Shown here piece by piece: positions 33,013-41,500 of a stretch of 49,879 nucleotides of DNA. Both the position numbers and the translations under genes were made by a program. This DNA comes from GWE2-51-13 sp041736705 (lineage in GTDB: Bacteria; Bacillota_I; Bacilli_A; Erysipelotrichales; Erysipelotrichaceae), in assembly GCA_041736705.1 (NCBI GenBank), contig JBGSTC010000010.1, forward strand, positions 1 through 49,879, in the 5' to 3' direction. Within the stretch, counting starts at the first letter, position 1; every line of letters begins with the position of its first letter. Below the pieces are notes generated by a model, which ran no database searches, was not told the DNA's origin, and saw only the letters and a program-made list of their open reading frames with translations.

Positions 33013-33630
33013 CTAGCAAAATCTAATAGTCTCAATATCAATGGTATTATCGATATAATAATAGATACCCATTCCTCTTAGGATGTTTTTTACTCTCTTT
33101 TCATTACTATAGATGAAACAGAGTTTCTCATGAGCAACAGATCTTAAAAAGCAATAGCCGTTCTTAAAGAAGCACAAGTCCTCCGGTAAGTTTGGAACTT
33201 GCCAATCATAAAGTCCGTTCACTTTCTTTAGTTCAGGTAAAAGCGACTCATCAAAATGGGCAAAAATGATTTCCTTTTTTGCACCAGTCTCGAAGAACAT
33301 ATACTCTGTGCCTATATAATCCTTGAAAATAAACTTTCGAAATGGCTTAAGAGTATTCTCAATAGTTGCCTTATAAGTAAGATACCCGGCACTATCCGGT
33401 CTGTTCAAAATCTCATCATCTGTTAACTTAGGTTTAGGCTGAGATTCGAACCATTTGAGGCCATCTTCATAACTCATATCTTTGACATTTGCATTCAAAT
33501 AATCATTATCCAAATTACTCTCAACCCAATAATCCGCTATTTGAAACGAGAGTGCGTCACATTCCTTTTGTAAGAAATCAAGAAGTAGTCTGTATTTTTC
33601 GCCTTCGATTTTGCTAATTATTAATAGCAT
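33013..33630 (-). CDS. uncharacterised protein, 205 aa (AT-rich island)
   Basis: I do not recognise this family. The product is a soluble protein of 205 residues without a signal peptide or membrane helix. It is rich in Lys, Asp, Asn, Tyr and Phe, and the codons are AT-rich, unlike the ribosomal genes on either side. It is the island gene nearest to rpsL. The ATG at 33630 has GGTGG five bases upstream; a GTG three codons earlier overlaps that site. Its size and composition recall immunity-type or defence accessory proteins, but this is only a guess. Confidence 0.7.
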   Translation of the reverse strand: MLLIISKIEGEKYRLLLDFLQKECDALSFQIADYWVESNLDNDYLNANVKDMSYEDGLKWFESQPKPKLTDDEILNRPDSAGYLTYKATIENTLKPFRKFIFKDYIGTEYMFFETGAKKEIIFAHFDESLLPELKKVNGLYDWQVPNLPEDLCFFKNGYCFLRSVAHEKLCFIYSNEKRVKNILRGMGIYYYIDNTIDIETIRFC

Positions 33631-33821
33631 AGTTTCCACCTTTCAGTCTGTCTACAATAGAAATCCGATATGCGTAAGATTAAGATGAGTTTATATGATG
33701 CGGCGATCGTATTCATAAGTGTCACTATTGGAAACACTTTTGTCGAGAAAAATTAATCCATTAATCGAGTCCTTTAGTCTATGTTCCTCATTTTGAAAAG
33801 AAACGGAAATTTCTTTTCATT

Positions 33822-34652
33822 TTAGTCAATTTTTGGGTTTCCCATCATGAGCTGATTCCAGTACTCATAAAACCCCTTGTTGATTCGAAATGGTTTTGAC
33901 GGTCTACATGCTCTGGTGTAGTTTCGCCTGAGATTATGAATGTCATAACTTGTTATTTCATCTTCTTCATTCTTGTATAACTGGACATGATCAAGTCTCG
34001 GATTGGAATTTTGGTTAATATCATCAATGTTTGGATTGAACCAAATCATTTCAATTGATTCAAGCTTTCCATCTAAATAATGATATCTCTCGATGTTCAA
34101 TTCAGTATTAAAAGGAGCCTCTACACGGGTTGAGTGCCAGAAATTATCATGAAACAGTCTAAATGGGAGAAGTTCCATTTTTTCGAATTCTACCATAAAA
34201 CCAAACTCATTGAATCGAGTTCGCCTAACAATCATAGCTTTCTTGATATCGAATTTATTCTGTGGATCTTGAAAGAGAAAAGATATCACATCATTTCCAC
34301 GAAACATAAACAACTCTATTTGGTGGAATCTTTCATCCAAGTGTTGAAACCTCTTAATCAAGAGAATCTTGTTGTTCTTATCGAAATAGTATTCAAATGG
34401 ACTATTAGGAACCTTGGGGCGTTTAATCATCCTCCCTCTTTTGACATTCCCTACAACCATCTCATAGATTGGAGTAGGATTCAAATAACCGTATCCCAAA
34501 GTAGAATCTGAACCGTGTAGTATTTTGACTTCATTTTCCATCGCTTCAATAAATAGATCATGACAATCAGTCTTATCTGAGATTATGGTATACAACTCTT
34601 TCTCAACATTCAATACATAATCTATAAGGCTATCTGTAGAGAGTTTTTCCAT
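33822..34652 (-). CDS. uncharacterised protein, 276 aa (AT-rich island)
   Basis: I do not recognise this family. It is 276 residues, soluble, with many aromatic and charged residues and several predicted strand-like segments (for example FEYYFDKNNKILLIKRFQHL and RYHYLDGKLESIEMIWFNP). No catalytic motif is visible. AAGGT lies five bases before the ATG at 34652. It follows the small lipoprotein gene by eight bases, so the two are probably co-transcribed. The 182-base gap after it holds a perfect ten-base hairpin (33794-33819) with no U run. Confidence 0.7.
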   Translation of the reverse strand: MEKLSTDSLIDYVLNVEKELYTIISDKTDCHDLFIEAMENEVKILHGSDSTLGYGYLNPTPIYEMVVGNVKRGRMIKRPKVPNSPFEYYFDKNNKILLIKRFQHLDERFHQIELFMFRGNDVISFLFQDPQNKFDIKKAMIVRRTRFNEFGFMVEFEKMELLPFRLFHDNFWHSTRVEAPFNTELNIERYHYLDGKLESIEMIWFNPNIDDINQNSNPRLDHVQLYKNEEDEITSYDIHNLRRNYTRACRPSKPFRINKGFYEYWNQLMMGNPKID

Positions 34653-34660
34653 ATTTTACC

Positions 34661-35014
34661 TTAAGATTCTGGATCAACAACCTGGATAATTAATTGAACA
34701 CTTAGGTCTGAGGTTCTACGTATTTCCACAGTATAAAAGCCTGGTTTAGCAAAATCGATTGAATGTGTTACTTCAAAAGCTCTATTTCCATTATAATCTA
34801 CTTCATCTATACCATAAATTGATATATTTCCACCAACTGTAGTCAGTTTTATCTTTCCATCACTCAAATCTAGTTCATTATCCACTCCAATATAATACGT
34901 AAGTTTTGAAGGGTATTTCTCAATTTCAATCCTATTGTATCTAAGACTTTTGTCACAACCAGATAAAGCAAGAATTAAAAGTAAAGTCAAAATGCACCAT
35001 TTTTTACTTATCAT
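34661..35014 (-). CDS. small lipoprotein with Ig-like domain
   Basis: This 117-residue protein has a signal peptide and lipobox LSGC with Cys20 as the lipidation site. The mature part shows the pattern of a bacterial Ig-like domain: YPSKLTYYIGVDNELDLSDG, then a strand NRAFEVTHSIDFAKPGFYTV and an ending LIIQVVDP. Such modules sit on the outer face of the membrane. GAGGAG is found eight bases before the ATG. It lies between the 276-aa gene and the membrane-protein gene; the partner or ligand is unknown. Confidence 0.75.
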   Translation of the reverse strand: MISKKWCILTLLLILALSGCDKSLRYNRIEIEKYPSKLTYYIGVDNELDLSDGKIKLTTVGGNISIYGIDEVDYNGNRAFEVTHSIDFAKPGFYTVEIRRTSDLSVQLIIQVVDPES

Positions 35015-35053
35015 GCTTTCTTCTCCTCTTTTTCGTAATTTTTATATCATATT

Positions 35054-35548
35054 TCAATATCGACCAATAAACTTAATCGCCAATGCAAAGAGAATTGGAA
35101 TCCCCGCAGTCACGAGAAAGAAAACTTTGCCATTCACTTTCATCTTTGAAATGTCAGGAACCGTTGAAAGATACTTTTCTTGTTCTTGAATCGAGAGACT
35201 CTTGAATTCCTCAATTTGTTTCTTCCTCTTCACTACTCGAGGAGAAGTCGCTCCTCGAATACTCTGATCATACACTTTTTGAATTTCCGATTTTGAATTG
35301 ACCCCATCTAAAAGCAAGAAATCAATCAAAAGAATTATAGGAATTGCAATATACCAAATAAATATCACAGAAAACAATGAATTTAGAATTAACAAATAAA
35401 TATAGTGTACTATCTTGTAATATCGCCACTGAACAAGTAAGTCAAAGTAAGTGATGATTACGCAAATCAAAAGCCCAATAAAACAGAATCGTGACCAATA
35501 CAACCAAAGAACATCTGCTAGAACGCTGTTAGTTTCGAAAATGAACAT
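35054..35548 (-). CDS. uncharacterised membrane protein, 164 aa
   Basis: No family is recognised. Hydrophobic stretches occupy about residues 10-37 and 44-82, and a further C-terminal helix is at about 141-161. Between them lies a charged cytoplasmic-looking segment (SPRVVKRKKQIEEFKSL). GGGGG precedes the ATG at 35548 by four bases. It is 39 bases upstream of the lipoprotein gene in the same direction, so a membrane/surface pair is plausible. Confidence 0.7.
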   Translation of the reverse strand: MFIFETNSVLADVLWLYWSRFCFIGLLICVIITYFDLLVQWRYYKIVHYIYLLILNSLFSVIFIWYIAIPIILLIDFLLLDGVNSKSEIQKVYDQSIRGATSPRVVKRKKQIEEFKSLSIQEQEKYLSTVPDISKMKVNGKVFFLVTAGIPILFALAIKFIGRY

Positions 35549-35662
35549 TTTTCCCCCGTTTCTGACTCATGACTAAATACTTGATTAACCATTCGCAACC
35601 ATTCCCTGAGATAACACAATCTTCTAGTTAATCCAAGGTACTAGCTAGTTCAAAACAAACAA

Positions 35663-36598
35663 TTACGTCGATTTGTTTTCATCATTGAATGTATTGAACT
35701 TCAAGTAAGAATCGATCATGCAGCTATCAAAGAATTTCCAAAGATACCCTCTATAACTGAAATCTCCGCTTTGCTCAAAATCGTTCTTTGGAGGATTCTC
35801 AACTGAAAAATTACCAAGAAATATCAGTTTTTTAGGAATAATGCGTTTTGATGTGTTAATCAAGTATATTCGATACCCGTCTAATCGACCCAACTCATCA
35901 ACGTCAAATCTCCTCCCCGTTTTTTCAAAGAACTGCTCTTCAATTGAACGGTTTTTGTCAATTGGCCTAAAAAGCCTTATTAATGATACTTTCGAAGTTT
36001 TAACATATTCCAAATCTAGGTACTCCTTCTCATTTGAAGGAAGAACATCACCATCGGTAATCTTAACCCACACAACGGGAATGATGTGTTCGGGATAACA
36101 TACTGTTTCACCAATTTTTTGGAACAGGAAATAACGACCATAGACCCCCTTCTCGCGGGCATAATCACTTTCAAGTTTATAAGCATAGACATCTCCGATT
36201 TTCCATTCACATTTATAGCTTTTGGGCTGTGATATCTTCTTCATCGGCGGCATTGGGGAATTCAGTTTGATCCGCAAGTCTTCCAGGATTTTCTTTCGTT
36301 CTGGTGCTTTCTTCGGGTTTTCTCTTTCCCATCTTGCTTGATCAGTCCCCTTATCAATGCAAGCTAAGGCTTGTTCTTTGACTTCCGGTAGTAGTCGACC
36401 AAGACTCCATTGTGTCTCTGCCAAAGCAAACCAAAACACCGGACCATCGTCGATGTCGTTCAACATTGGCCGATAGTCATCGAAAACTTGCTGGGTCGCT
36501 TCTTCGTTACTCTTTCCTTTTTTCAGCGATTCCTTATACTGTTCCTTCACATCTTGTGCCACATCATCCTGATACAACTTTGTTCCCCAAGCACCCAT
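35663..36598 (-). CDS. DUF4259-like protein with C-terminal unknown domain
   Basis: The product has 311 residues. The N-terminal MGAWGTKLYQDDVAQDVKEQ pattern (about residues 1-105) resembles a group of Bacillota proteins of unknown function (DUF4259-type), with a charged helical part ending in KKAPERKKILEDL. The second half (about 125-311) starts YKCEWKIGDVYAYKLE, which looks like a small beta-rich domain of a separate kind. The ATG at 36598 is preferred because the protein then begins with the conserved Met-Gly-Ala-Trp-Gly and a G-rich ribosome binding site lies upstream. Genes of this kind are often strain-variable; no activity is known to me. Confidence 0.75.
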   Translation of the reverse strand: MGAWGTKLYQDDVAQDVKEQYKESLKKGKSNEEATQQVFDDYRPMLNDIDDGPVFWFALAETQWSLGRLLPEVKEQALACIDKGTDQARWERENPKKAPERKKILEDLRIKLNSPMPPMKKISQPKSYKCEWKIGDVYAYKLESDYAREKGVYGRYFLFQKIGETVCYPEHIIPVVWVKITDGDVLPSNEKEYLDLEYVKTSKVSLIRLFRPIDKNRSIEEQFFEKTGRRFDVDELGRLDGYRIYLINTSKRIIPKKLIFLGNFSVENPPKNDFEQSGDFSYRGYLWKFFDSCMIDSYLKFNTFNDENKST

Positions 36599-36661
36599 GA
36601 CTTGCCCCCCTTTTTGGCTTATCCAATCAAGACATACCTTCACAATGCCAATCTTTAGTTA

Positions 36662-36703
36662 CGATCGTGGCGTAGCGTCGCACTTCTGGACGCGTCACGA
36701 TCG
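36662..36703. repeat. nested inverted repeat in the intergenic region before nagZ
   Basis: CGATCGTG (36662-36669) and CACGATCG (36696-36703) are exact inverted arms; inside them GCGTC (36675-36679) and GACGC (36689-36693) also pair. The intergenic region 36599-36910 otherwise contains only the nagZ promoter and no gene I can support. The repeat could be a junction scar of the AT-rich island, a palindromic element or a protein-binding site. Confidence 0.55.
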
Positions 36704-36862
36704 GGATTTACCTTATAGTGGTTCTGTACTAGAATCGTAGCACAAAACAAAGGGAATGTGTCGATGGGTAGAGAGAAAAAACGAGAAAGTATCGGCGAAG
36801 AACGATTTACGCATGGGTCTTAACCTTGATAGACTCGTTTTAACATATCTTCCAGGATTTCT

Positions 36863-36891
36863 TTGGTTTTTGCGTTTCGTTACGGTATAAT
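36863..36891 (+). promoter_or_regulatory. promoter of the NagZ-like gene
   Basis: On the plus strand, TTGGTT (36863-36868) and a perfect TATAAT (36886-36891) have a 17-base spacer, followed by GGAAAGGA and the ATG at 36911. Confidence 0.75.
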
Positions 36892-36910
36892 TTTGGAAAG
36901 GAAGACAACC

Positions 36911-38140
36911 ATGCGAAAAACGATGATCTTAATGGGATTGAGCGCGGTGTTGATGGGCGGTTGCGTAAGCGACCGTACTTTCGACCGCTCGGTCCCGGCG
37001 ATCAAGGATACATTGCTTCCCTTCCCGAGTAAGGAAACCATCGATCTTGTCCCGAGCGACCCGGTGGAGAAGTTATTGGAGACGATGACGTTGGAAGAGA
37101 AGGTCGGGCAATTGGTGATCGCGGGGTTTTACGGGACGTCGGTCGACGAGGTGACGGAAGACTTGATCACCGAGGCGAAACTCGGCGGGTTGATCTTTTT
37201 CGGACGCAATGTCGAGTCGACGTCGCAGTTGGTCGGTTTGCTGAACACGTTCAAGCGGATCGAAACCAAGATCCCGTTGTTCTTGTCGATCGATGAGGAA
37301 GGCGGGTCGGTCAGTCGCTTGCCTTCGGAGATCGCGAACCTTCCGGGCGCACGGACGATGATGAAGAAAAAAGTATTGAATCTCACCTACGAAGAAGGCA
37401 GGGCGATCGGTTACGCCTTGGATGACTATGGCTTCAACATGAATTTCGCCCCGGTCTTGGATGTGGATAACGGAAAGTCCGGATCGGTCATCGGTTCGCG
37501 GTCGTTCTCCACGGATCCGCAGGTCGTCGCCGAACTCGGGGTCCTGATGGCGCGCGGGATGGAGGAATACGGGGTGATCCCGGTGGTCAAACATTTCCCG
37601 GGACATGGCGATACGGCGGTGGATTCGCATGCCGGAACCCCGATCGTCAAGCATGCGATGGATCGGTTGAACACCGTCGAACTTTATCCTTTCGCCTATG
37701 CGATCGAGCGGGAAATCCCGGCCATCATGGTCGGACACATCATCCTAAGCAAGGTCGATGCGAAGGTGCCTTCGACCCTGTCCTATGCCGTCATGACAGG
37801 ATTGTTGAGGAATCAAATGAAATTCGAAGGGGTGATCGTCACCGATGATCTGGGGATGGGGGCGATTTCCGCCGACCATACGCAAGCGGAAGCGGCCGTG
37901 TTATCCATCAAAGCCGGGGCGGACATCGTCATGATCAGCCATGGGCGAAGGGATCCGTTCAAAGCCGTGGCGGCGCTGAAAAAAGCGGTACTGGACGGAG
38001 ATATTTCGATGGAGATGCTGGATCAGAAAGTACGACGGATCTTACGGCTGAAACTGCGCTTCAAGATCGATCAAACACTTCACGATCAGGTGGATGTGGG
38101 GAAGATCAACGAATGGTTCACTGAACTGAAAAAGAAATAA
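36911..38140 (+). CDS. beta-N-acetylhexosaminidase lipoprotein, GH3 family (NagZ-like)
   Basis: This is a 409-residue glycoside hydrolase of family 3, related to NagZ, which releases N-acetylglucosamine from peptidoglycan fragments. The signal peptide ends in lipobox MGGC with Cys18. The GH3 hallmark KHFPGHGDT (227-235) with the Asp238/His240 dyad is present, and the likely nucleophile is Asp312 in IVTDDLGMGA. The plus strand is unusual here: the gene faces against all the ribosomal units and sits between the AT-rich island and a small membrane protein. Its composition matches the core genome, so it is probably resident. GGAAAGGA lies before the ATG at 36911. A NagZ-like enzyme on the membrane surface suggests a cell-wall-recycling or chitin/glycan use; if the host lacks a wall, glycan scavenging would be more likely. 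Confidence 0.93.
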   Translation: MRKTMILMGLSAVLMGGCVSDRTFDRSVPAIKDTLLPFPSKETIDLVPSDPVEKLLETMTLEEKVGQLVIAGFYGTSVDEVTEDLITEAKLGGLIFFGRNVESTSQLVGLLNTFKRIETKIPLFLSIDEEGGSVSRLPSEIANLPGARTMMKKKVLNLTYEEGRAIGYALDDYGFNMNFAPVLDVDNGKSGSVIGSRSFSTDPQVVAELGVLMARGMEEYGVIPVVKHFPGHGDTAVDSHAGTPIVKHAMDRLNTVELYPFAYAIEREIPAIMVGHIILSKVDAKVPSTLSYAVMTGLLRNQMKFEGVIVTDDLGMGAISADHTQAEAAVLSIKAGADIVMISHGRRDPFKAVAALKKAVLDGDISMEMLDQKVRRILRLKLRFKIDQTLHDQVDVGKINEWFTELKKK

Positions 38141-38167
38141 CCGCCGGGGAATCCCGGCGGTTTTTTT
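38141..38167 (+). terminator. terminator of the NagZ-like gene
   Basis: CCGCCGGG-GAAT-CCCGGCGG is a perfect eight-base stem followed by seven T, starting one base after the TAA. It lies between convergent genes and may also work for the 89-aa gene. Confidence 0.93.
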
Positions 38168-38171
38168 GAAA

Positions 38172-38441
38172 CTAGTTTTTCTTTTCCTTCACAAACACAA
38201 GCAAGACGATGGTCACGATCGTCAGAAGCGACGATACGATGAGAAAAGGCATGATCATCGAGGGGATATTTTCGACAAGGACACTCTTACCGAGGGTGAT
38301 GATCCCGCCCAGCAGGTATACGCCCCGGCTTGTCCCTTCGCTTGAAGCGCGGGCGATCCTGAGGATGTCCGTGGATTGGATCATGATCAAAAAAGAGAAG
38401 ATAAGGACGATCATCGCGATGAAACGGCTTGATTTAGTCAT
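38172..38441 (-). CDS. small membrane protein of unknown function, 89 aa
   Basis: The product is 89 residues with two hydrophobic helices (about 8-25 and 62-84) joined by a loop (RIARASSEGTSRGVYLLGG), and ends in a basic KEKKN tail. I do not recognise the family. GGAGG is seven bases before the ATG at 38441. It lies downstream of the rpoC terminator and is convergent with the NagZ-like gene. Function is unknown. Confidence 0.65.
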   Translation of the reverse strand: MTKSSRFIAMIVLIFSFLIMIQSTDILRIARASSEGTSRGVYLLGGIITLGKSVLVENIPSMIMPFLIVSSLLTIVTIVLLVFVKEKKN

Positions 38442-38475
38442 AGGAATTCCTCCATGGTAAGCATACCAAAGATTG

Positions 38476-38503
38476 AAAAAAAGACAACCGTTTCCGGTTG
38501 TCT
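38476..38503 (-). terminator. terminator after rpoC
   Basis: On the minus strand, AGACAACCG-GAAA-CGGTTGTCT is a perfect nine-base stem with a GNRA tetraloop and a seven-T tail. It ends the rplJ-rpoC transcript five bases after the stop. Confidence 0.93.
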
Positions 38504-38508
38504 CGTGT

Positions 38509-41500
38509 TTATTCGGCTTCTTCGCGAAGGTCGTCCATTCCGCGTGTCATCTCTTCCGGCAAGGAATGTTCTTCCTGCAGGATGGCGTTGCGTTCTTCAC
38601 GTTCGGCACGGAAGGTGTTCGCCAGTTCCTTGATCTGTTCGGAGGTTTCACGGTACGCTTTGGAACCGGTTCCCGCCGGGATCAATTTCCCGATGATGAC
38701 GTTTTCTTTCAAGCCCATCAGGGTGTCGACTTTGCCTTTGATGGCAGCGTCGGTAAGAACCTTGGTGGTTTCCTGGAAGGAGGCGGCGGAGAGGAACGAA
38801 TCGGTCTCGACGGACGCCTTGGAGATCCCCAACAACGTCGGTTTGAATAAGGCCGGCGTCTTGCCCGCAAGAAGGATCTTACGGTTGATGTTGGTGATCA
38901 TCGGCAAGCTGAGCTGGATGCCCGCGGACATGCCGGTGTCGCCACCGTCGACGACGACGACTTTACGCATCATCTGACGGATCATGACTTCGATATGTTT
39001 GTCGGAGATTTCGATCCCTTGCGACTGGTAGACTTTCTTGACTTCCTTGATGATGTATTTCTGCACTTCGGCGACGCCTGCCACATCCAACAGTTCCTTC
39101 GGATTCACCTGACCCTCGGTCAGTTTGTCCCCGGCGGAGATATAGGTCCCGACTTTCAGCCAGTTACGGACGATTGAGTTCGTCGCGGCCAGATGTTCGA
39201 TCGATTCCTTGTCGTTGGAGATGACGATGCGGGTGCCGTTGCGGCCTTCGAGTTCGGTGATCTCGGTGATTTCACCGTTGATCCTCGCCAAGAGCGCAGC
39301 ATGCTTGGGGCAACGCGCTTCGAAGAGTTCTTCGACACGCGGCAGACCCTGGGTGATGTCTCCCCCTTCGGCAGCGGCGACGCCGCCGGTGTGGAAGGTA
39401 CGCATGGTCAGCTGGGTCCCCGGTTCCCCGATGGACTGGGCGGCCATGATCCCGACCGCTTCGCCGATTTCGACGATCTTGCCGGTGGCCATGTTGCGGC
39501 CGTAGCACTTCTTACATACCCCGTAGGTTGAATCACAGGTGAAGGTGTTGCGGATGAAGACGCGTTTGATGCCGGACGCGACGATCTTGGTCGCGATGGC
39601 TTCGGAGATGAATTCATCGGCTTCCAGGATCACTTCGCCGGAGGCGGGGTCGATGACGGTTTCTTTGACGAAACGTCCGACCAAGCGGTCGTAGATGCCT
39701 TCGATGACCGAATTGGTCTTACGGTCGAGGATGTCTTCGACCAAATAGCCGCGGTCGGTGCCGCAGTCTTCTTCGATGACGATGACATCTTGCGCGACGT
39801 CGACCAAACGGCGGGTCAGGTAACCGGATTCCGCGGTTTTCAGTGCGGTGTCGGTCAATCCTTTACGAACCCCGTGGGTCGAGATAAAGAATTCGGATAC
39901 GTTGAGTCCTTCACGGAAGGACGAATAGATCGGAACTTCGATGATCGAAGAGGTATATTCCTTCTTCGATTTGGATTGGGTCGGTTTCCCCATCAATCCG
40001 CGCATCCCCGCCAACTGGGTGAAGTGGGAGGCGTTACCACGCGCACCGGAAGTCGCCATCATGTTGATAGGGTTCTTACGGGGGAGGTTTTCCATGAGTT
40101 CTTTCCCGATGTCGGATTTGATCTGATCCCACAATTGCGTCAGATGACGTTCCCATTCCTGAGGCGTCAAACGTCCGCGTTTGAGGAGTTTCATCAGTTC
40201 GGCCGCCTTTTCTTTTCCGTATTCGACGTATTTTTGCTTATTTGGCGCAACGTTGATGTCGGAGAGCGAGACGGTCATCCCGGCGACGGTGGAGAACTTG
40301 AATCCGTTGTCCTTGATCTGGTCGAGGATTTCGGAGGTTTTCTTGGTTGAATAACGGTTGAAGACTTCCGTGATGATCAAGCCGAGGTCCTTCTTCTTGA
40401 ATTCACCGCTCAACTTCAGGTTGGCCACATACGCTTTTAGGTCTTCACCATGTTCGATGAAGTAGCGGTCGGGGGTTTCGATGAAGTTCGCCTTGGTGAT
40501 TTCGTTGAGGTAGGGGAAGTCGGCCGGGAACATTTCGTTGAAGATCAGTTTCCCGACGGTCGTCATGATGTACTTGTTGAGCTTGTCCGCCGCGAACGAC
40601 GTCTTCTTCAACGATGCGGCAGGCAACACGATGCGGGTGTGCAGATGGATCTGTTTGTTTTCATACGCCATCAGCGCTTCGTTCATGTTCTTGTAGAGAT
40701 GGCCTTCGCTCTCTCCGAACGTACGCCACATCGAACCGGTTTCTTTGTCTCCAAGCAGTTCCAACAAGTCGGCTTTCTTGAAGAATTCATCGGCACGTTC
40801 TTCCATGTTGAGGTAGAAGTTCCCCAAGACCATGTCCTGGGAAGGCGTAACGATAGGTTTTCCGTCTTTGGGACCCAAAATGTTATTGGAACCCAACATC
40901 AGGATTTCGGCTTCCGCACGCGCTTCTTCGGAAAGAGGGACGTGGACGGCCATTTGGTCGCCGTCGAAGTCGGCATTGAACGCAGGGGTGACCAAGGGAT
41001 GCAGACGGATGGCGCGGCCTTCGACCAGTTTCGGTTTAAAGGCTTGGATGCCGAGTCTGTGCAAGGTCGGTGCGCGGTTCAGCAAGACCGGGTGTTGGTG
41101 GATGACATCTTCGACGATGTCCCAGACACGCGGGTCTTGACGATCGATCAGTTTTTCCGCGGTTTTCGGATTGCCGGCGATCTGACGATTGACGATTTCG
41201 TTGATGACGAAGGGTTTGAACAGCTGGATCGCCATTTCACGCGGGATCCCGCATTGGTACATCTTCAAATCCGGTCCGACGGCGATAACCGACCGACCCG
41301 AGAAGTCGACGCGCTTTCCAAGCAAGTTCTGACGGAAACGACCTTGTTTTCCTTTAAGGGAGTGGGAGAGCGATTTGAGCGCCCTTCCGCCGGCTCCGGT
41401 GATCGGTTTCGAACGGCGTCCGTTATCGATCAGGGCGTCGACCGCTTCCTGAAGCATACGTTTTTCATTTTGTACGATGATGGCCGGCGTTCCCAGTTCC

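Noticed and set aside
33794..33819. Ten-base perfect hairpin TGAAAAGAAA / TTTCTTTTCA as a terminator
   Set aside because: It has no U run on either strand and is AT-only in most of the stem, so I do not call a terminator.
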